64,000 bases of DNA, taken from assembly GCF_003719335.1 (NCBI RefSeq), contig NZ_RIAS01000006.1, positions 1-64,000 on the forward strand, in the 5' to 3' direction. The first letter of the stretch is position 1. Every line of letters starts with the position of its first letter. Position numbers and translations under genes: made by a program. Positions 1 to 9,768 of this stretch are shown here, piece by piece. Below the pieces are notes generated by a model that made no database searches, was not told the origin of the DNA, and was given only the letters and a program-made list of their open reading frames with translations. The DNA comes from Paenibacillus amylolyticus. GTDB lineage: Bacteria > Bacillota > Bacilli > Paenibacillales > Paenibacillaceae.

Positions 1-75
1 CAAGTCCGCTCGACTTGCATGTATTAGGCATGCCGCCAGCGTTCGTCCTGAGCCAGGATCAAACTCTCCAATAAA
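1..75 (-). rRNA. rrs: 16S ribosomal RNA, 5' end only
   Basis: The reverse complement begins with the conserved bacterial 16S 5' end, including GAGAGTTTGATCCTGGCTCA followed by the usual GACGAACGCTGGCGGCATGCC stretch. The gene runs off the left edge, so only about 75 nt of roughly 1.5 kb are present. The 5' end is placed at 75 by analogy with Bacillus 16S, which starts TTTATCGGAGAG; here it reads TTTATTGGAGAG. Confidence 0.97.
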
Positions 76-235
76 GTATTGAAAAGAGCGATAAGCTCAT
101 TTTGAATCTGACGAGATTAAAAATCTCATTTGTTCATTCTGCAAGCAGAATGTTTACTCACTCGTTGTTCAGTTTTCAAAGATCAAACACGATTGTGTTA
201 CTTCATTCTCGTCTTCGCTAAGTTTCAGCGGCGAC
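76..235 (-). other. rRNA operon leader
   Basis: Transcribed spacer between the promoters and the 16S 5' end. It carries two small perfect hairpins, GAGATT/AATCTC near 113-128 and CATTCTGC/GCAGAATG near 136-153. It also has the TTTGAAAACTGAACAACG block (about 160-180) that is common next to rRNA genes in this group and is probably part of processing and antitermination signals. No coding potential is seen. Confidence 0.6.
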
Positions 236-241
236 TTAAAT

Positions 242-270
242 AATGTAACACACGGCCAAAATTAATGCAA
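242..270 (-). promoter_or_regulatory. rRNA promoter, proximal (P2)
   Basis: On the minus strand, -35 TTGCAT (265-270) and -10 TACATT (242-247) are separated by 17 bp. The sequence just upstream is very AT-rich, like an UP element. Transcription would start near 235, about 160 nt before the 16S gene. Confidence 0.75.
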
Positions 271-362
271 GAGTTTTTTAATAATACGTTTAATTTTCTT
301 AAAGGTCTGCAAGTACACTTCAATTGAAAGCTACTTCCAACCCAAAATTAAAGCGCATACAT

Positions 363-392
363 ATTATAACATAATATCGAACGGGCTTTCAA
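363..392 (-). promoter_or_regulatory. rRNA promoter, distal (P1)
   Basis: On the minus strand, -35 TTGAAA (387-392) and a perfect -10 TATAAT (363-368) are separated by 18 bp. With the proximal promoter it forms the tandem arrangement usual for rRNA operons. Confidence 0.7.
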
Positions 393-472
393 ACGTTATC
401 TGCAATATTTTTGTTTATTCGACACCTCCATTATTTCAGACACATCTTCTTTTTATCAATCTAACTACGCAA

Positions 473-513
473 GCGAAAAGGTCAGTTCTAATATGTTGAA
501 CTGACCTTTTCGC
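473..513 (-). terminator. Terminator after safA-like gene
   Basis: A perfect 16-bp inverted repeat (473-488 and 498-513) with a 9-nt loop lies just downstream of the safA-like stop codon and before the rRNA promoters. The outer stem includes AAAA/TTTT, so transcripts of either strand would carry a U-rich 3' arm. Confidence 0.75.
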
Positions 514-553
514 AACAACCATCACTCTATATCATGTTCTGCTTTGAACCATC

Positions 554-2179
554 TTAATGTTGAATCCAGGGATTACGACGTTTCTTGGCTGGTTTTTGTG
601 AATTTGTTGACGTCCTGTTTTCTCTAGTAGATTTCCCAGATACAGCTACCTTTGATTTACTTTTCGCAGGTGTTTTACTTGTTCTTCGCTTTGCCGTTCC
701 ATTTTTAGTTGGAGTTGACTTCGGTTTCACCTCGAGTTCAGCACCCGCCTCTTCAAAAGATGCCTGGCTTAAGTTCGCGTTTTCACGTCCTCCCTTTTTC
801 CCACTATTGGAGCCATGAACTTCGGATGGATACATCTCCCCAAAAGCACCGAGCGGAGATGGAGGAACCATATTTTGAGCTGGATACGGATTTTGATAAG
901 CATATTCCATTGGATGATTCGGCATGACAGAAGTTGACATTTCAGGTGGCATGCCATTCGGGTGACCATACATGCCCCAAGTCGGTTCCTGATAACCATA
1001 CGTAGGATAAGTATATTGAGGAGCATTCATATGCGATCCACATCCGCACGGAGGATACGGAAGCATAGAGTATGGGGAAATAAATGGCGGTTGATTATTC
1101 ATCTGGTTCGTTGCAGCTGCTACACTTGGGAAAGGACTGTTTATCTGAGCTGCTGGTGAAATTGGAAATGCATTATTCGTCATCTCAGGAGATATATTTG
1201 GCATTACGTTATTGTGATTATAAGTTTGTTCAGCTCCCGTCCATGGGCTATTTGGCATGCTACCCATACTATAGGCACCAACATCCTGAACACCAGGGAA
1301 TGGAGAGTTATTAACCATCCCTGCCGTGTACATGTTGTTTTGCTGAACAGCGTATACCTCTTGTGCAGGTACAGGCACCTGCATATAAGGATGTTCCATC
1401 GGAGCATGGAGCATTTTTTGACCACAACCACATGGTTCCTTGACTGTTGGCGCAACATTCACATCCGGTTCGATGTTAGGCATTACAGGCAGAGGCATCA
1501 CCTCAGGTGAAAGATTGGGCATTTGAGGTTTTTTCGCTTCGGTTACAGGTTGGACTTGAACCTCCGGCTTCATCTCCTCTTTCTTGTCTGTTATCTTCTC
1601 AGGCTTCATTTCAGGCATTACTGGTAATTGCGGTAAAGCCTCCAATTCAGGCATAATATTAGGCTTAGCGGGGGTAACAGGCGCTGGGGCTGGAACAGGG
1701 ACTGGCGTTTCAACCGCTTGAGGTGGAGGAGATGGCACGACAGGTTCCGTTCCTTCTTTTACACCCGTATACTCTTTGCCTTCAGGTGATAACTTTTCTT
1801 GCGCGCCCATATTCCCCATTTGAGTATTCGCGGCCTGATTACCTTGTGTATGCATGGAAGGAATATAGACGGTCTCTCCAACCAGTAGAGCATTTGGGTT
1901 CTTCAACTGCGGATTCGCATTGATCATGTCTTTCAGCGGAACTCCCCAAGCTTGTGACAACTTCCATAACGAATCTCCTTGTACTACCTTGTGACTGTGC
2001 AGTACACCCTCTGGCTTTGGTGTTACCGGCTGTGCAGGGATTTTGACCTTCATCCCAATATCCAACTTGTCGGGATCTGCAATCTGCGGGTTGGCCGCAA
2101 TCAATTTGTCCAGTGCGACATTGTATTTTTGGGACAGCAGATATAAGGTGTCGCCTTTTTTCACCATGTGTATTTTCAC
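554..2179 (-). CDS. safA: SafA-like spore morphogenetic protein with two LysM domains
   Basis: 541 residues. Two LysM peptidoglycan-binding domains lie at about residues 1-48 and 62-108, each ending in an (I/V)KIP- or VYIP-type strand. A long Pro/Met/Asn-rich, low-complexity middle follows, and then a Lys/Arg/Ser-rich basic tail. This is the plan of SafA, the protein that in Bacillus links the spore cortex to the inner coat. Two CGCG tetrapeptides occur inside the low-complexity part (near residues 250 and 380). The start is GTG at 2179 with AGGAGG about 10 nt upstream; an ATG four codons later is an alternative. A sigma-E-like promoter lies at 2239-2266. The LysM domains are certain. The SafA name rests on architecture, because the low-complexity region cannot be aligned. 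Confidence 0.8.
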   Translation of the reverse strand: MKIHMVKKGDTLYLLSQKYNVALDKLIAANPQIADPDKLDIGMKVKIPAQPVTPKPEGVLHSHKVVQGDSLWKLSQAWGVPLKDMINANPQLKNPNALLVGETVYIPSMHTQGNQAANTQMGNMGAQEKLSPEGKEYTGVKEGTEPVVPSPPPQAVETPVPVPAPAPVTPAKPNIMPELEALPQLPVMPEMKPEKITDKKEEMKPEVQVQPVTEAKKPQMPNLSPEVMPLPVMPNIEPDVNVAPTVKEPCGCGQKMLHAPMEHPYMQVPVPAQEVYAVQQNNMYTAGMVNNSPFPGVQDVGAYSMGSMPNSPWTGAEQTYNHNNVMPNISPEMTNNAFPISPAAQINSPFPSVAAATNQMNNQPPFISPYSMLPYPPCGCGSHMNAPQYTYPTYGYQEPTWGMYGHPNGMPPEMSTSVMPNHPMEYAYQNPYPAQNMVPPSPLGAFGEMYPSEVHGSNSGKKGGRENANLSQASFEEAGAELEVKPKSTPTKNGTAKRRTSKTPAKSKSKVAVSGKSTRENRTSTNSQKPAKKRRNPWIQH

Positions 2180-2238
2180 AGGGAACTAACCTCCTAGACG
2201 TCATACTTGGGCAGTACATTCGCCCATACCGTTACTAC

Positions 2239-2266
2239 ATCCTATGCAGCAACCGGGCTAATGACA
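2239..2266 (-). promoter_or_regulatory. Possible sigma-E-type promoter of safA
   Basis: On the minus strand, CATAGGAT (2239-2246) fits the sigma-E -10 pattern CATAnnnT. A weak TGTCATT-like -35 lies 13 bp upstream. The 15-bp core CATAGGATGTAGTAA is identical to one upstream of spoIVFA. In B. subtilis safA and spoIVFAB are both sigma-E dependent, which supports this reading. Confidence 0.45.
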
Positions 2267-2378
2267 TCATTTGAACAAAAAAAATCCTCCCGCCTTCTAA
2301 AATCCCACATGCACTAGGCATGCTACATTTTATCGGACAAGGAGAATTCCTGTTATTTATTCAATTCGACATATCCAT

Positions 2379-3260
2379 TTATTCCCACACCTTGTAACCG
2401 TCTTTGTCGACAATCTGGCGGAAAGCTTCAAGTAATTTTAATGTAACCGGACCCGCTACACCAGAACCAATCGTTCTGCCATCCACTTCACAAGCCGCAA
2501 TAACTTCAGCAGCTGTTCCTGTGAAAAACACTTCGTCTGCAATGTACACATCATGAAGCGTGAAGGGTACTTCTTTTAACTCAATACCCAGCTCCCCGCA
2601 CAGATCGATAATCGCTTGACGGGTAATGCCTTCGAGTGCTCCAAGGTAACAAGGAGGAGTGTAAACCACACCGTTTTTGATAATGAAAATGTTGTCGCTT
2701 GAACCCTCGGTTACGTAGCCTTGGGAGTTCAGCATAATAGCCTCACCTGCACCCGAAAAGTTCGATTGCAACTTGACAAGGATGTTGTTCAGATAGTTGA
2801 GGGATTTAATCTTCGGATTCAACGCATCCGGGATGTTACGACGCTGGGATACGGAAACGGCCTTCAATCCTGTAAGATAAGCTTCTTCCGGGTAGATCGC
2901 TAGCTGTTCCACAATAATGATCACGGAAGCTTTAGGGCAACGTGTCGGGTCAAGACCCAGGTTCCCTGGTCCGCGCGAAACGATCAGACGAATATAACCG
3001 TTACGCATATCGTTGCGGCGCACCGTTTCAGCCATCACTTCAAGCATCTCATCGTAAGACAGCGGAATGTTCAAACTGATGGATTTTGCCGAATCATACA
3101 AGCGATCCAAGTGAGCCTTACATCTGAAAATATTGCCATTGTAAATCCGAATACCTTCAAAAATCCCATCTCCATACAAAAATCCATGGTCATATACCGA
3201 AACTTTTGCATTTTCCTTGGTTACATACTGACCATCCAAATAGATCCATTGTTCTGACAT
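2379..3260 (-). CDS. ilvE: Branched-chain amino acid aminotransferase
   Basis: 293 residues from the ATG at 3260, which has GGAGGT 8 nt upstream; the reading frame is open 21 codons further but with no better start. It is a fold-type IV PLP aminotransferase: the lysine of KIKSLNYLNN should bind PLP, and the following TEGSSDNIF segment contacts the cofactor. It catalyses the last step of Leu, Ile and Val synthesis and the first step of their breakdown, using 2-oxoglutarate/glutamate. D-amino acid aminotransferases share the fold, but the length and the early YLDGQ...DHGFLYGDGIFEG segment favour IlvE. It lies 145 bp downstream of pheA in the same direction and may be the last gene of that operon. 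Confidence 0.9.
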   Translation of the reverse strand: MSEQWIYLDGQYVTKENAKVSVYDHGFLYGDGIFEGIRIYNGNIFRCKAHLDRLYDSAKSISLNIPLSYDEMLEVMAETVRRNDMRNGYIRLIVSRGPGNLGLDPTRCPKASVIIIVEQLAIYPEEAYLTGLKAVSVSQRRNIPDALNPKIKSLNYLNNILVKLQSNFSGAGEAIMLNSQGYVTEGSSDNIFIIKNGVVYTPPCYLGALEGITRQAIIDLCGELGIELKEVPFTLHDVYIADEVFFTGTAAEVIAACEVDGRTIGSGVAGPVTLKLLEAFRQIVDKDGYKVWE

Positions 3261-3405
3261 GACTAACTGCACCTCCATTAAATATGCATTTCCTATATTC
3301 CGAAACATAATGAACCTGTCCATTTTACATCATAACTAACAAAAAAACTCTCTAATTTCACATAGATGCCGGAAGATCTCTTTGCATCATCCAACCACTA
3401 TCCGG

Positions 3406-4281
3406 TTATTTCCGTGAAGGGTATGTATAACATGGATAACTTCCAAGAACACGTACCTGACAATTCAAAGCCTCGATTTCGGCCATAGCTGCCGTGAGCA
3501 ATACGGAATCAACCGTTTCAATGACATCAATGTAAAAATAGTAGCTACCCAAACGTTTTTTCGTTGGACGGGATTCAAGACGAGTCAAGTTCAGCTTTCT
3601 CCAGGCAAAAGCCGACAACACCTGATGGAGTGCACCCGGTGCATCCTCAGGCAATGTTACAAGCAAGCTTGTCTTCACATGGTCTGCTTCACGCGGAATG
3701 CTGACGGGTTCATGGCCAATCAGTACAAAACGGGTGTAGTTATTGTCATGATCCGTCACACGTTCCGCCATGATATCGAGACCATGCTTTTGAGCCGCGA
3801 GCTTCGTACCGATTGCAACCCAGCCCTTTCCTGGATTTTTCTTCACAATTTCCACTGCTTCAGCTGTGCTGTTCACGCCTTCGAGATCTGCATCGGGTGA
3901 ATGCTGCCGAATAAAATTCTGACACTGTGGGATGGCCACGGGATGGGATAGAATCTTAGTAATTTTACCAAAATCATATGTGCCATCGCCTGTGACAAAT
4001 TCGTTCCCGTGTCCGATAACATTCTGAATGGAAGGGTAGACCCACTCCGCTTGCATGGGGATATCCACCTCATTCACAAGCCAGTCCATATGCAGGCTAA
4101 CGGAACCTTCAATTGTATTTTCAATTGGAATCACACTGTACTGTACACTCCCGCTATCCACCGCACGAAAAATGTCCGAAATGAGTTTGGAATGTTGTAA
4201 ATCGAGTGCTTCCCCATTGAAAAGAAAATCGATTGCTTCGTGTGAGACTGAACCTTCTGGTAACACTGCAATTCGTTTCAT
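3406..4281 (-). CDS. pheA: Prephenate dehydratase
   Basis: 291 residues. It converts prephenate to phenylpyruvate in phenylalanine synthesis. Residues 1-190 form the catalytic domain with IPIENTIEGSV (51-61) and the catalytic TRF motif (183-185). Residues 204-291 form an ACT domain with GALH (216-219) and ESRP (236-239), the two motifs of allosteric phenylalanine binding. It is a stand-alone dehydratase with no chorismate mutase domain, as in Bacillus. The ATG overlaps the thrB stop by 4 nt (ATGA), indicating translational coupling, and AAAGGGGA precedes it. It is usually next to pheB; here hom-thrC-thrB lie between them. Confidence 0.95.
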   Translation of the reverse strand: MKRIAVLPEGSVSHEAIDFLFNGEALDLQHSKLISDIFRAVDSGSVQYSVIPIENTIEGSVSLHMDWLVNEVDIPMQAEWVYPSIQNVIGHGNEFVTGDGTYDFGKITKILSHPVAIPQCQNFIRQHSPDADLEGVNSTAEAVEIVKKNPGKGWVAIGTKLAAQKHGLDIMAERVTDHDNNYTRFVLIGHEPVSIPREADHVKTSLLVTLPEDAPGALHQVLSAFAWRKLNLTRLESRPTKKRLGSYYFYIDVIETVDSVLLTAAMAEIEALNCQVRVLGSYPCYTYPSRK

Positions 4282-5246
4282 GCGTTAACTTCCCCTTTGA
4301 TCCTGTCCAAAAAAGGACGTTCATCTTGATCCGGCAGTATGAGGGCTCCGTCCAGATCCGGGTCCAGCCACAAGGCAGAGGCCGTGATCCCCTCCTGCTT
4401 CATGATACCCATTAAATATTGTTCCAGTTCATCTTTGCGGATATCGTGTCGATCCACCAGTGTAAGCACAGTTGGTCCAGCTCCGCTTAGCGCAGCACCC
4501 AGCGCACCATGTTCAGTAGCACGTTCTAAAATCTCCGTCATGCCGGGTACCAACGAGGCACGATACGGCTGGTGAATTCGATCGGACATTGCCTTTTGAA
4601 TCATATCCAGCCTGCCACTGGCTAAAGCAGCAACAAGCAATGAAGAACGGCTTACGTTGTGTACGACATCAGACATACCAAATTGCTGTGGAATAACGTT
4701 CCGTGCTTTGGAAGTAGATAGCTGGAAGTCTGGCACGATAACCAAAGTCTGCAAATCCTGATGAGGCTCGATACGAAGGTAGTCGACGCATTGACCATCC
4801 CAAGCTGCTGTAATGATTCCGCCATATAATGATGCACCAACATTATCCGGATGTTTCTCCAAAGCTGTCGCCAAATCCAGCAGTTTATCGTTAGACAATG
4901 GGCTGCCGATCAATGCATTGGCACCAACCAGCGCACCAACAATTGCCGAAGCACTGCTTCCAAGTCCCCGAGTAAGGGGGATATCTGAATACATCGAAAT
5001 TTCAAGCTCAGGTACAGAGACCCCAGCCTCATCAAATACCATTTGCGCCACTTCAAAAATCAGATTTGATTTATCCGAAGGCAAGCCCGTCAGATGGTCT
5101 CCATACAGGTGAAATGTGGTCTGTGATGCCGGTTTAATCTCAAGCCAGGCATACAAAGACAAGGCCATGCCCAGGGTATCAAACCCTGGACCCAGATTGG
5201 CTGTGCTTGCCGGGATTTTTACGGTTACTTTTTCACGCAAGCTCAT
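4278..5246 (-). CDS. thrB: Homoserine kinase
   Basis: 322 residues, GHMP kinase superfamily. It phosphorylates homoserine with ATP to give O-phosphohomoserine, the substrate of ThrC. Visible motifs are an N-terminal [18 protein letters not shown] strand-loop, the ATP-binding loop [12 protein letters not shown] (90-101), and a C-terminal [12 protein letters not shown] motif. Its start overlaps the thrC stop by 4 nt and its stop overlaps the pheA start by 4 nt, so the three genes are tightly coupled. Confidence 0.96.
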   Translation of the reverse strand: MSLREKVTVKIPASTANLGPGFDTLGMALSLYAWLEIKPASQTTFHLYGDHLTGLPSDKSNLIFEVAQMVFDEAGVSVPELEISMYSDIPLTRGLGSSASAIVGALVGANALIGSPLSNDKLLDLATALEKHPDNVGASLYGGIITAAWDGQCVDYLRIEPHQDLQTLVIVPDFQLSTSKARNVIPQQFGMSDVVHNVSRSSLLVAALASGRLDMIQKAMSDRIHQPYRASLVPGMTEILERATEHGALGAALSGAGPTVLTLVDRHDIRKDELEQYLMGIMKQEGITASALWLDPDLDGALILPDQDERPFLDRIKGEVNA

Positions 5247-6313
5247 ACAGACCGTTGCTCCAGTTGGGCAATAGCTGCCATAACTGCCTCTTCTGTATCT
5301 TCAACCACCAGCGGCTCCACAGCAGCTGTCTTAATCGCCACATTCGGATCTTTCAGTCCGTTACCTGTTAACACGCATACAACCGTTTCTCCACCTTTGA
5401 AGTAGCCTTCACGATGCAATTTGTACACACCAGCCACAGATGCAGCAGAAGCCGGTTCAGCAAATACCCCTTCACGTGCCGCAATGGTGCGGTATGCCGC
5501 CAAAATCTCGTCATCCGTAACATAGTTAATCTGACCACCGGACTCTTCCGCTGCAGCCACTGCTGTTTTCCAGCTGGCAGGGTTACCGATTCGAATCGCT
5601 GTAGCTACAGTTTCTGGCTCAAGGATTGGTTCTCCTTTAACAATTGCCATAGCTCCTTCTGCCTCGAACCCAACCATGCGCGGCAATGTGTTGGATTTCC
5701 CTGCCTCGTTATACTCTTTAAAGCCTTTCCAGTATGCTGAAATGTTACCCGCATTACCAACCGGAATAGCCAGAACGTCCGGTGCATCTCCCAATTGCTC
5801 AACCAATTCAAAAGCAGCTGTCTTCTGTCCTTCAATCCGGTATGGATTCACAGAGTTTACAAGTGTAATCGGATGTTTAGCCGTAATTTCACGTACAATT
5901 TCAAGGGCACGGTCAAAGTTACCATTGATCGCGATGACTTTGGCACCATAGATCATCGCTTGAGCGAGTTTACCCAGTGCAATATTGTTATTTGGAATCA
6001 ACACGATACAATTCAACCCACCACGTGCGGCATAGGCTGCAGCAGCTGCGGATGTATTACCAGTAGATGCACACATAATTGTACGGCTGCCTTCTTCCAT
6101 CGCTTTGGCAACAGCCATAACCATTCCGCGGTCCTTGAAAGAACCTGTGGGATTCAGTCCTTCATATTTGAAATACAGATTCAAACCGAGTTCCTTCGAC
6201 AGATTCTCTGCATGAATCAGTGGCGTATTTCCTTCTTGAAGTGTAAGCTGCGGCGTATTTTCATTGACTGGAAGGTGTTCTTTGTACGTTTGCAATAATC
6301 CTTGATATCTCAT
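5243..6313 (-). CDS. thrC: Threonine synthase
   Basis: 356 residues, a fold-type II PLP enzyme that turns O-phosphohomoserine into threonine. The PLP lysine is K60 in GSFKDRGM, and a GNAGNISAY phosphate-binding loop follows. The length matches the short Bacillus-type enzymes rather than the long yeast/E. coli class. It starts at ATG 6313 after AAAGGAG and sits 103 bp after hom. Confidence 0.96.
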   Translation of the reverse strand: MRYQGLLQTYKEHLPVNENTPQLTLQEGNTPLIHAENLSKELGLNLYFKYEGLNPTGSFKDRGMVMAVAKAMEEGSRTIMCASTGNTSAAAAAYAARGGLNCIVLIPNNNIALGKLAQAMIYGAKVIAINGNFDRALEIVREITAKHPITLVNSVNPYRIEGQKTAAFELVEQLGDAPDVLAIPVGNAGNISAYWKGFKEYNEAGKSNTLPRMVGFEAEGAMAIVKGEPILEPETVATAIRIGNPASWKTAVAAAEESGGQINYVTDDEILAAYRTIAAREGVFAEPASAASVAGVYKLHREGYFKGGETVVCVLTGNGLKDPNVAIKTAAVEPLVVEDTEEAVMAAIAQLEQRSV

Positions 6314-6416
6314 TGTGGGTAAACTCCTTTAGGTTTAGTGATCTAGATTTATGAATTGATGATTTGCTTACATAAGAAAAATTTTAAACTAATTATATTT
6401 TAAAATGACTTAATAA

Positions 6417-7703
6417 CTAGCCTTCTACGCGATAAACACTCTTAATCCGGCGAATCACGTTAAGTGATTCAAAATGCTTGAGTACTTTGTCCATGCTGGC
6501 CTTACTTGCATTATGCGTAACGATAATGATCTCAGCGTCAGGATTGTGCTCATTCGGCTGTTGCACAACGGAAGCGAGACTGACTTCATACTCGGCAAAA
6601 ATTTGCGTAATCTGCGCCAGCACCCCTGCTTTGTCGTCCACGTGCAGTAATATGAAATTTTTCGAAAAAATCTGCTCATCACTCTGAAGTCTCTTCTTTT
6701 TATACGGTACGATCGCTTTTACTCCGTTCACCCCAAGCTTGAGGTTTTTCGTTACGGCAACAATGTCAGCAACTACGGAAGTCGCTGTTGGCATTTCACC
6801 CGCCCCTGCTCCGTAAAACATCGTCTCGCCTACCGCCTCACCGTGCACATACACGGCGTTGAACACACCGTTTACCGATGCGATTGGGTGGTTCTTTCTC
6901 ACCATCGTTGGTTGCACACTAATCGTAATCTCATCACCGATACGGTCTGCGATACCAAGCAGCTTCAACTCATACCCTAATCTTTTAGCATACGTGATAT
7001 CTTCACGCGTGACAGCGGAGATCCCCTTAACGGCAACATCCTTCAATTCCACATTCGTACGGAAACCGAGGGTGCCCAAGATTGCCATTTTACGAGCAGC
7101 ATCGAGTCCTTCCACATCTGATGTCGGGTCTGTTTCCGCATACCCTAAAGCTTGTGCTTCTGCAAGCACCTCTTCATAGGATGCGCCTTCCTGACTCATT
7201 TTCGTCAAAATATAGTTCGTTGTGCCGTTCACAATCCCCATAATTCGAGTGATCCGGTCCGAAGAGAAACCTTCAATCAGCGTGCGGATGATCGGGATGC
7301 CTCCAGCCACACTGGCTTCATAAAACACATCGCATTGCTTTTCCTGTGCTTTAGCCAAAATCTCTGAACCGTGCAATGCCATAAGATCCTTATTCGCTGT
7401 TACGATATGCTTCCCACGTTCCAGTGCTTCAAGAATATATTCTTTCGTCTGATCGATGCCGCCCATCACTTCAACGATAACATCAATGTCCGGGTGACGA
7501 ATGACTTCCCAAGGGTCCTCTGTCAGCTTCGCCCGGTCAATGGGAATAACACGATCCTTCTCCGTGTTCTTCACCGCAATCTTCTCAATGATAATTGGCG
7601 ACCCCACCTGGCTGCTAAGATCCTCCTGATTCCCTTCCACAATTCGGACAACGCCCGTTCCAACCGTGCCCAGGCCCAACAATCCGACTTTTACCGGTTT
7701 CAC
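6417..7703 (-). CDS. hom: Homoserine dehydrogenase
   Basis: 428 residues. It reduces aspartate semialdehyde to homoserine, the branch point to threonine and methionine. Residues 1-130 form an NAD(P)-binding Rossmann domain with GLLGLGTVGTG at 7-17. The central catalytic domain includes the GGIPIIRTLIEG and NGTTNYILTKM segments. A C-terminal ACT domain (about 350-428) would sense threonine. The start codon is GTG with a GGGGGTAGG upstream. It is the second gene of the pheB-hom-thrC-thrB-pheA operon. Confidence 0.96.
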   Translation of the reverse strand: MKPVKVGLLGLGTVGTGVVRIVEGNQEDLSSQVGSPIIIEKIAVKNTEKDRVIPIDRAKLTEDPWEVIRHPDIDVIVEVMGGIDQTKEYILEALERGKHIVTANKDLMALHGSEILAKAQEKQCDVFYEASVAGGIPIIRTLIEGFSSDRITRIMGIVNGTTNYILTKMSQEGASYEEVLAEAQALGYAETDPTSDVEGLDAARKMAILGTLGFRTNVELKDVAVKGISAVTREDITYAKRLGYELKLLGIADRIGDEITISVQPTMVRKNHPIASVNGVFNAVYVHGEAVGETMFYGAGAGEMPTATSVVADIVAVTKNLKLGVNGVKAIVPYKKKRLQSDEQIFSKNFILLHVDDKAGVLAQITQIFAEYEVSLASVVQQPNEHNPDAEIIIVTHNASKASMDKVLKHFESLNVIRRIKSVYRVEG

Positions 7704-7749
7704 TAACGACCTACCCCCTATTGTCTAATCCTATATTCTCAAAGTCCGA

Positions 7750-8187
7750 TCAACCTTGACCTACAATCCGTGTACGCTTCACTCCAGGCATATCTTGCAT
7801 TCGGTCCAGCATTTCACCAATCTCTCCATGCAGATGCGTCGTTTCCACGGAAATGACAACATTGGCTCGGCCCTGAAGTGGAATACTCTGATTAATCGTA
7901 AGTACGTTGGCTCCATAACCTGCAAAATGTCCAAGCACGCGAGACAGAATACCGGACTGATGCTCCAGGTCAATCGAGATCGTTACGATACGTTCACGCT
8001 CCAGCTGATTGATCAGATGAATTCCATCTTTGTACTTGTAAAAGGCACTTCGGCTTAATCCGACCTGTTCGACGGCCTCATGCACTGTTTTGACATCCCC
8101 GGAAGCAAGCAACTCTTTCACCTGCATCGTTTTTACCACAGCTTCAGGCAAAATATCTTCCCGTACTAAGTAATAGCGTTCATTCAC
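7750..8187 (-). CDS. pheB: ACT domain-containing protein PheB
   Basis: 145 residues from the GTG at 8187. The frame also has a TTG at 8205, but that lies within the GAGGAG ribosome binding site, so GTG is preferred. An N-terminal segment with YYLVREDILPEA and a helix-turn-helix-like SRSAFYKYKD motif is followed by an ACT domain (about residues 68-145). The family (UPF0735/PheB) lies beside pheA in many Firmicutes. Its role is unproven; amino-acid-responsive regulation is the usual inference. It is the first gene of the operon and has a good sigma-A promoter at 8231-8259. Confidence 0.9.
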   Translation of the reverse strand: MNERYYLVREDILPEAVVKTMQVKELLASGDVKTVHEAVEQVGLSRSAFYKYKDGIHLINQLERERIVTISIDLEHQSGILSRVLGHFAGYGANVLTINQSIPLQGRANVVISVETTHLHGEIGEMLDRMQDMPGVKRTRIVGQG

Positions 8188-8230
8188 AGAACGTCCTCTC
8201 CTCAAAGACTCATGTATTCATATAGTGGAC

Positions 8231-8259
8231 ATTATATAGGATGAATCCCAAAAGGGCAA
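8231..8259 (-). promoter_or_regulatory. Promoter of the pheB-hom-thrCB-pheA operon
   Basis: On the minus strand, -35 TTGCCC (8254-8259), a 17-bp spacer and a perfect -10 TATAAT (8231-8236) lie 44 bp before the pheB start codon. No T-box or leader peptide fits in the short 5' UTR. Confidence 0.75.
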
Positions 8260-8336
8260 TACGTAACATGTCTATTTTTCAAAAACTGTTTCCCACAGTA
8301 TACAGGCTAATGCCTCCATCATGTCAGAAAACAAAC

Positions 8337-8380
8337 AAAAAAAAACGCAGCACCACGGTAACTTCCCGTTTCGCTGCGTT
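8337..8380 (-). terminator. Terminator after obg
   Basis: CGCAGC (8346-8351) pairs with GCTGCG (8373-8378) and is followed on the minus strand by a run of nine T. It separates obg from the pheB operon. Confidence 0.85.
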
Positions 8381-8441
8381 TCTCATTTTATTTAGCAACC
8401 ATCAGCCGATGATGTTTAAAGAATTTTTTTGGCCTAGCAGC

Positions 8442-9752
8442 TTAGTAGTAACTGCTGCTTTCCACAAATTCAAACTCGAAATCTCCAATACGCACAATCG
8501 TGCCTTCCACGGCACCGCGTTTACGAAGCTCATCATCCACACCCATGTAACGAAGTGTACGTGCCAGCTTCAGAATAGCCTCGTGTGAATTCAACTGCAT
8601 CCGTTTCATCATGCGATCAATCTTGGCACTTTCCACAATGAATGTATCGTTCTCACGCACAATGCGGAAACCTTCGTCCTCTTTTTTCTCCAAACTGTAT
8701 ACTTTACGCTCGGAGAGGTCGGCTACTTCTTCTACCTCAGGCTCATCTGGAATCTGATCCAACAGATCAGCCGCTCGGTACAACAGTTCCTGAATACCTT
8801 GACGGGTCAGAGAGGAAATAGGCATCACTTCGATATCTGGCTTCACTTCACGAACCTGTTGCAAGAACTGCTCCAGATTGGCTTCAGAATCCGGCATATC
8901 CATTTTGTTCGCAGCTACAACCTGCGGTCTCTCGGCTAGGGCAGGATTGTATAGTCTCAGCTCATCGTTAATTTTCTGCCAGTCTTCGAAAGGATCGCGC
9001 CCTTCTGAACCAGACATGTCTACAACATGAATAATAACCCTTGTCCGCTCAACATGTCGCAGGAACTCATGTCCAAGTCCAATACCCTCATGTGCCCCTT
9101 CAATTAGCCCCGGCAAATCGGCCATAACAAAACCGCGGCCCTCACCCACATCAACGACACCCAAGTTAGGTGTAATGGTTGTAAAGTGGTATGCCCCAAT
9201 CTTCGGCTTGGCAGCAGATACAACGGACAGCAACGTAGATTTACCCACACTCGGGAACCCGACTAGTCCCACATCCGCCATGACTTTAAGCTCAAGCACG
9301 ATATAACGCTCTTCGCCTTCCTCACCATTCTCGGCAAGCTCAGGTGCCGGATTTCTTGGCGTTGCAAAGCGAATGTTACCCCGACCGCCGCGGCCACCTT
9401 TGGCTACAACCACCTGCTGACCATGTCGCGTTAGATCAGCTAATACTTCCCCGCTGTCTTCATCCACAATAGTCGTGCCCGGCGGGATACGCACAATCAT
9501 GTTCTCTGCATTTGCACCATGCTGGCTTTTGTTACGTCCCTTTTCTCCACGTGGAGCTTTGAAGTGACGCTGGTAACGAAAGTCCATTAATGTCCGCAGA
9601 CCTTCATCTACCCGGAAAATAATATCGGCTCCCCGGCCGCCATCGCCGCCGGCAGGGCCACCCTCCGGTACATATTTCTCACGACGGAAAGAGACGATGC
9701 CGTCTCCTCCATCTCCTGCTTTTACATAAATCTTCGCTTTATCAACAAACAT
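8442..9752 (-). CDS. obg: Obg/CgtA family GTPase
   Basis: 436 residues, an essential ribosome-associated GTPase of 50S assembly and stress/sporulation signalling. Residues 1-158 form the Gly-rich Obg fold ([17 protein letters not shown]). The G domain follows with P-loop GFPSVGKS (165-172), DLPG and NKMD. The C-terminal OCT domain (about 350-430) is present, as in Bacillus Obg. It lies 16 bp after spo0B, the conserved Bacillus pairing. Confidence 0.98.
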   Translation of the reverse strand: MFVDKAKIYVKAGDGGDGIVSFRREKYVPEGGPAGGDGGRGADIIFRVDEGLRTLMDFRYQRHFKAPRGEKGRNKSQHGANAENMIVRIPPGTTIVDEDSGEVLADLTRHGQQVVVAKGGRGGRGNIRFATPRNPAPELAENGEEGEERYIVLELKVMADVGLVGFPSVGKSTLLSVVSAAKPKIGAYHFTTITPNLGVVDVGEGRGFVMADLPGLIEGAHEGIGLGHEFLRHVERTRVIIHVVDMSGSEGRDPFEDWQKINDELRLYNPALAERPQVVAANKMDMPDSEANLEQFLQQVREVKPDIEVMPISSLTRQGIQELLYRAADLLDQIPDEPEVEEVADLSERKVYSLEKKEDEGFRIVRENDTFIVESAKIDRMMKRMQLNSHEAILKLARTLRYMGVDDELRKRGAVEGTIVRIGDFEFEFVESSSYY

Positions 9753-9768
9753 TGGTTACCCCTTCTTC

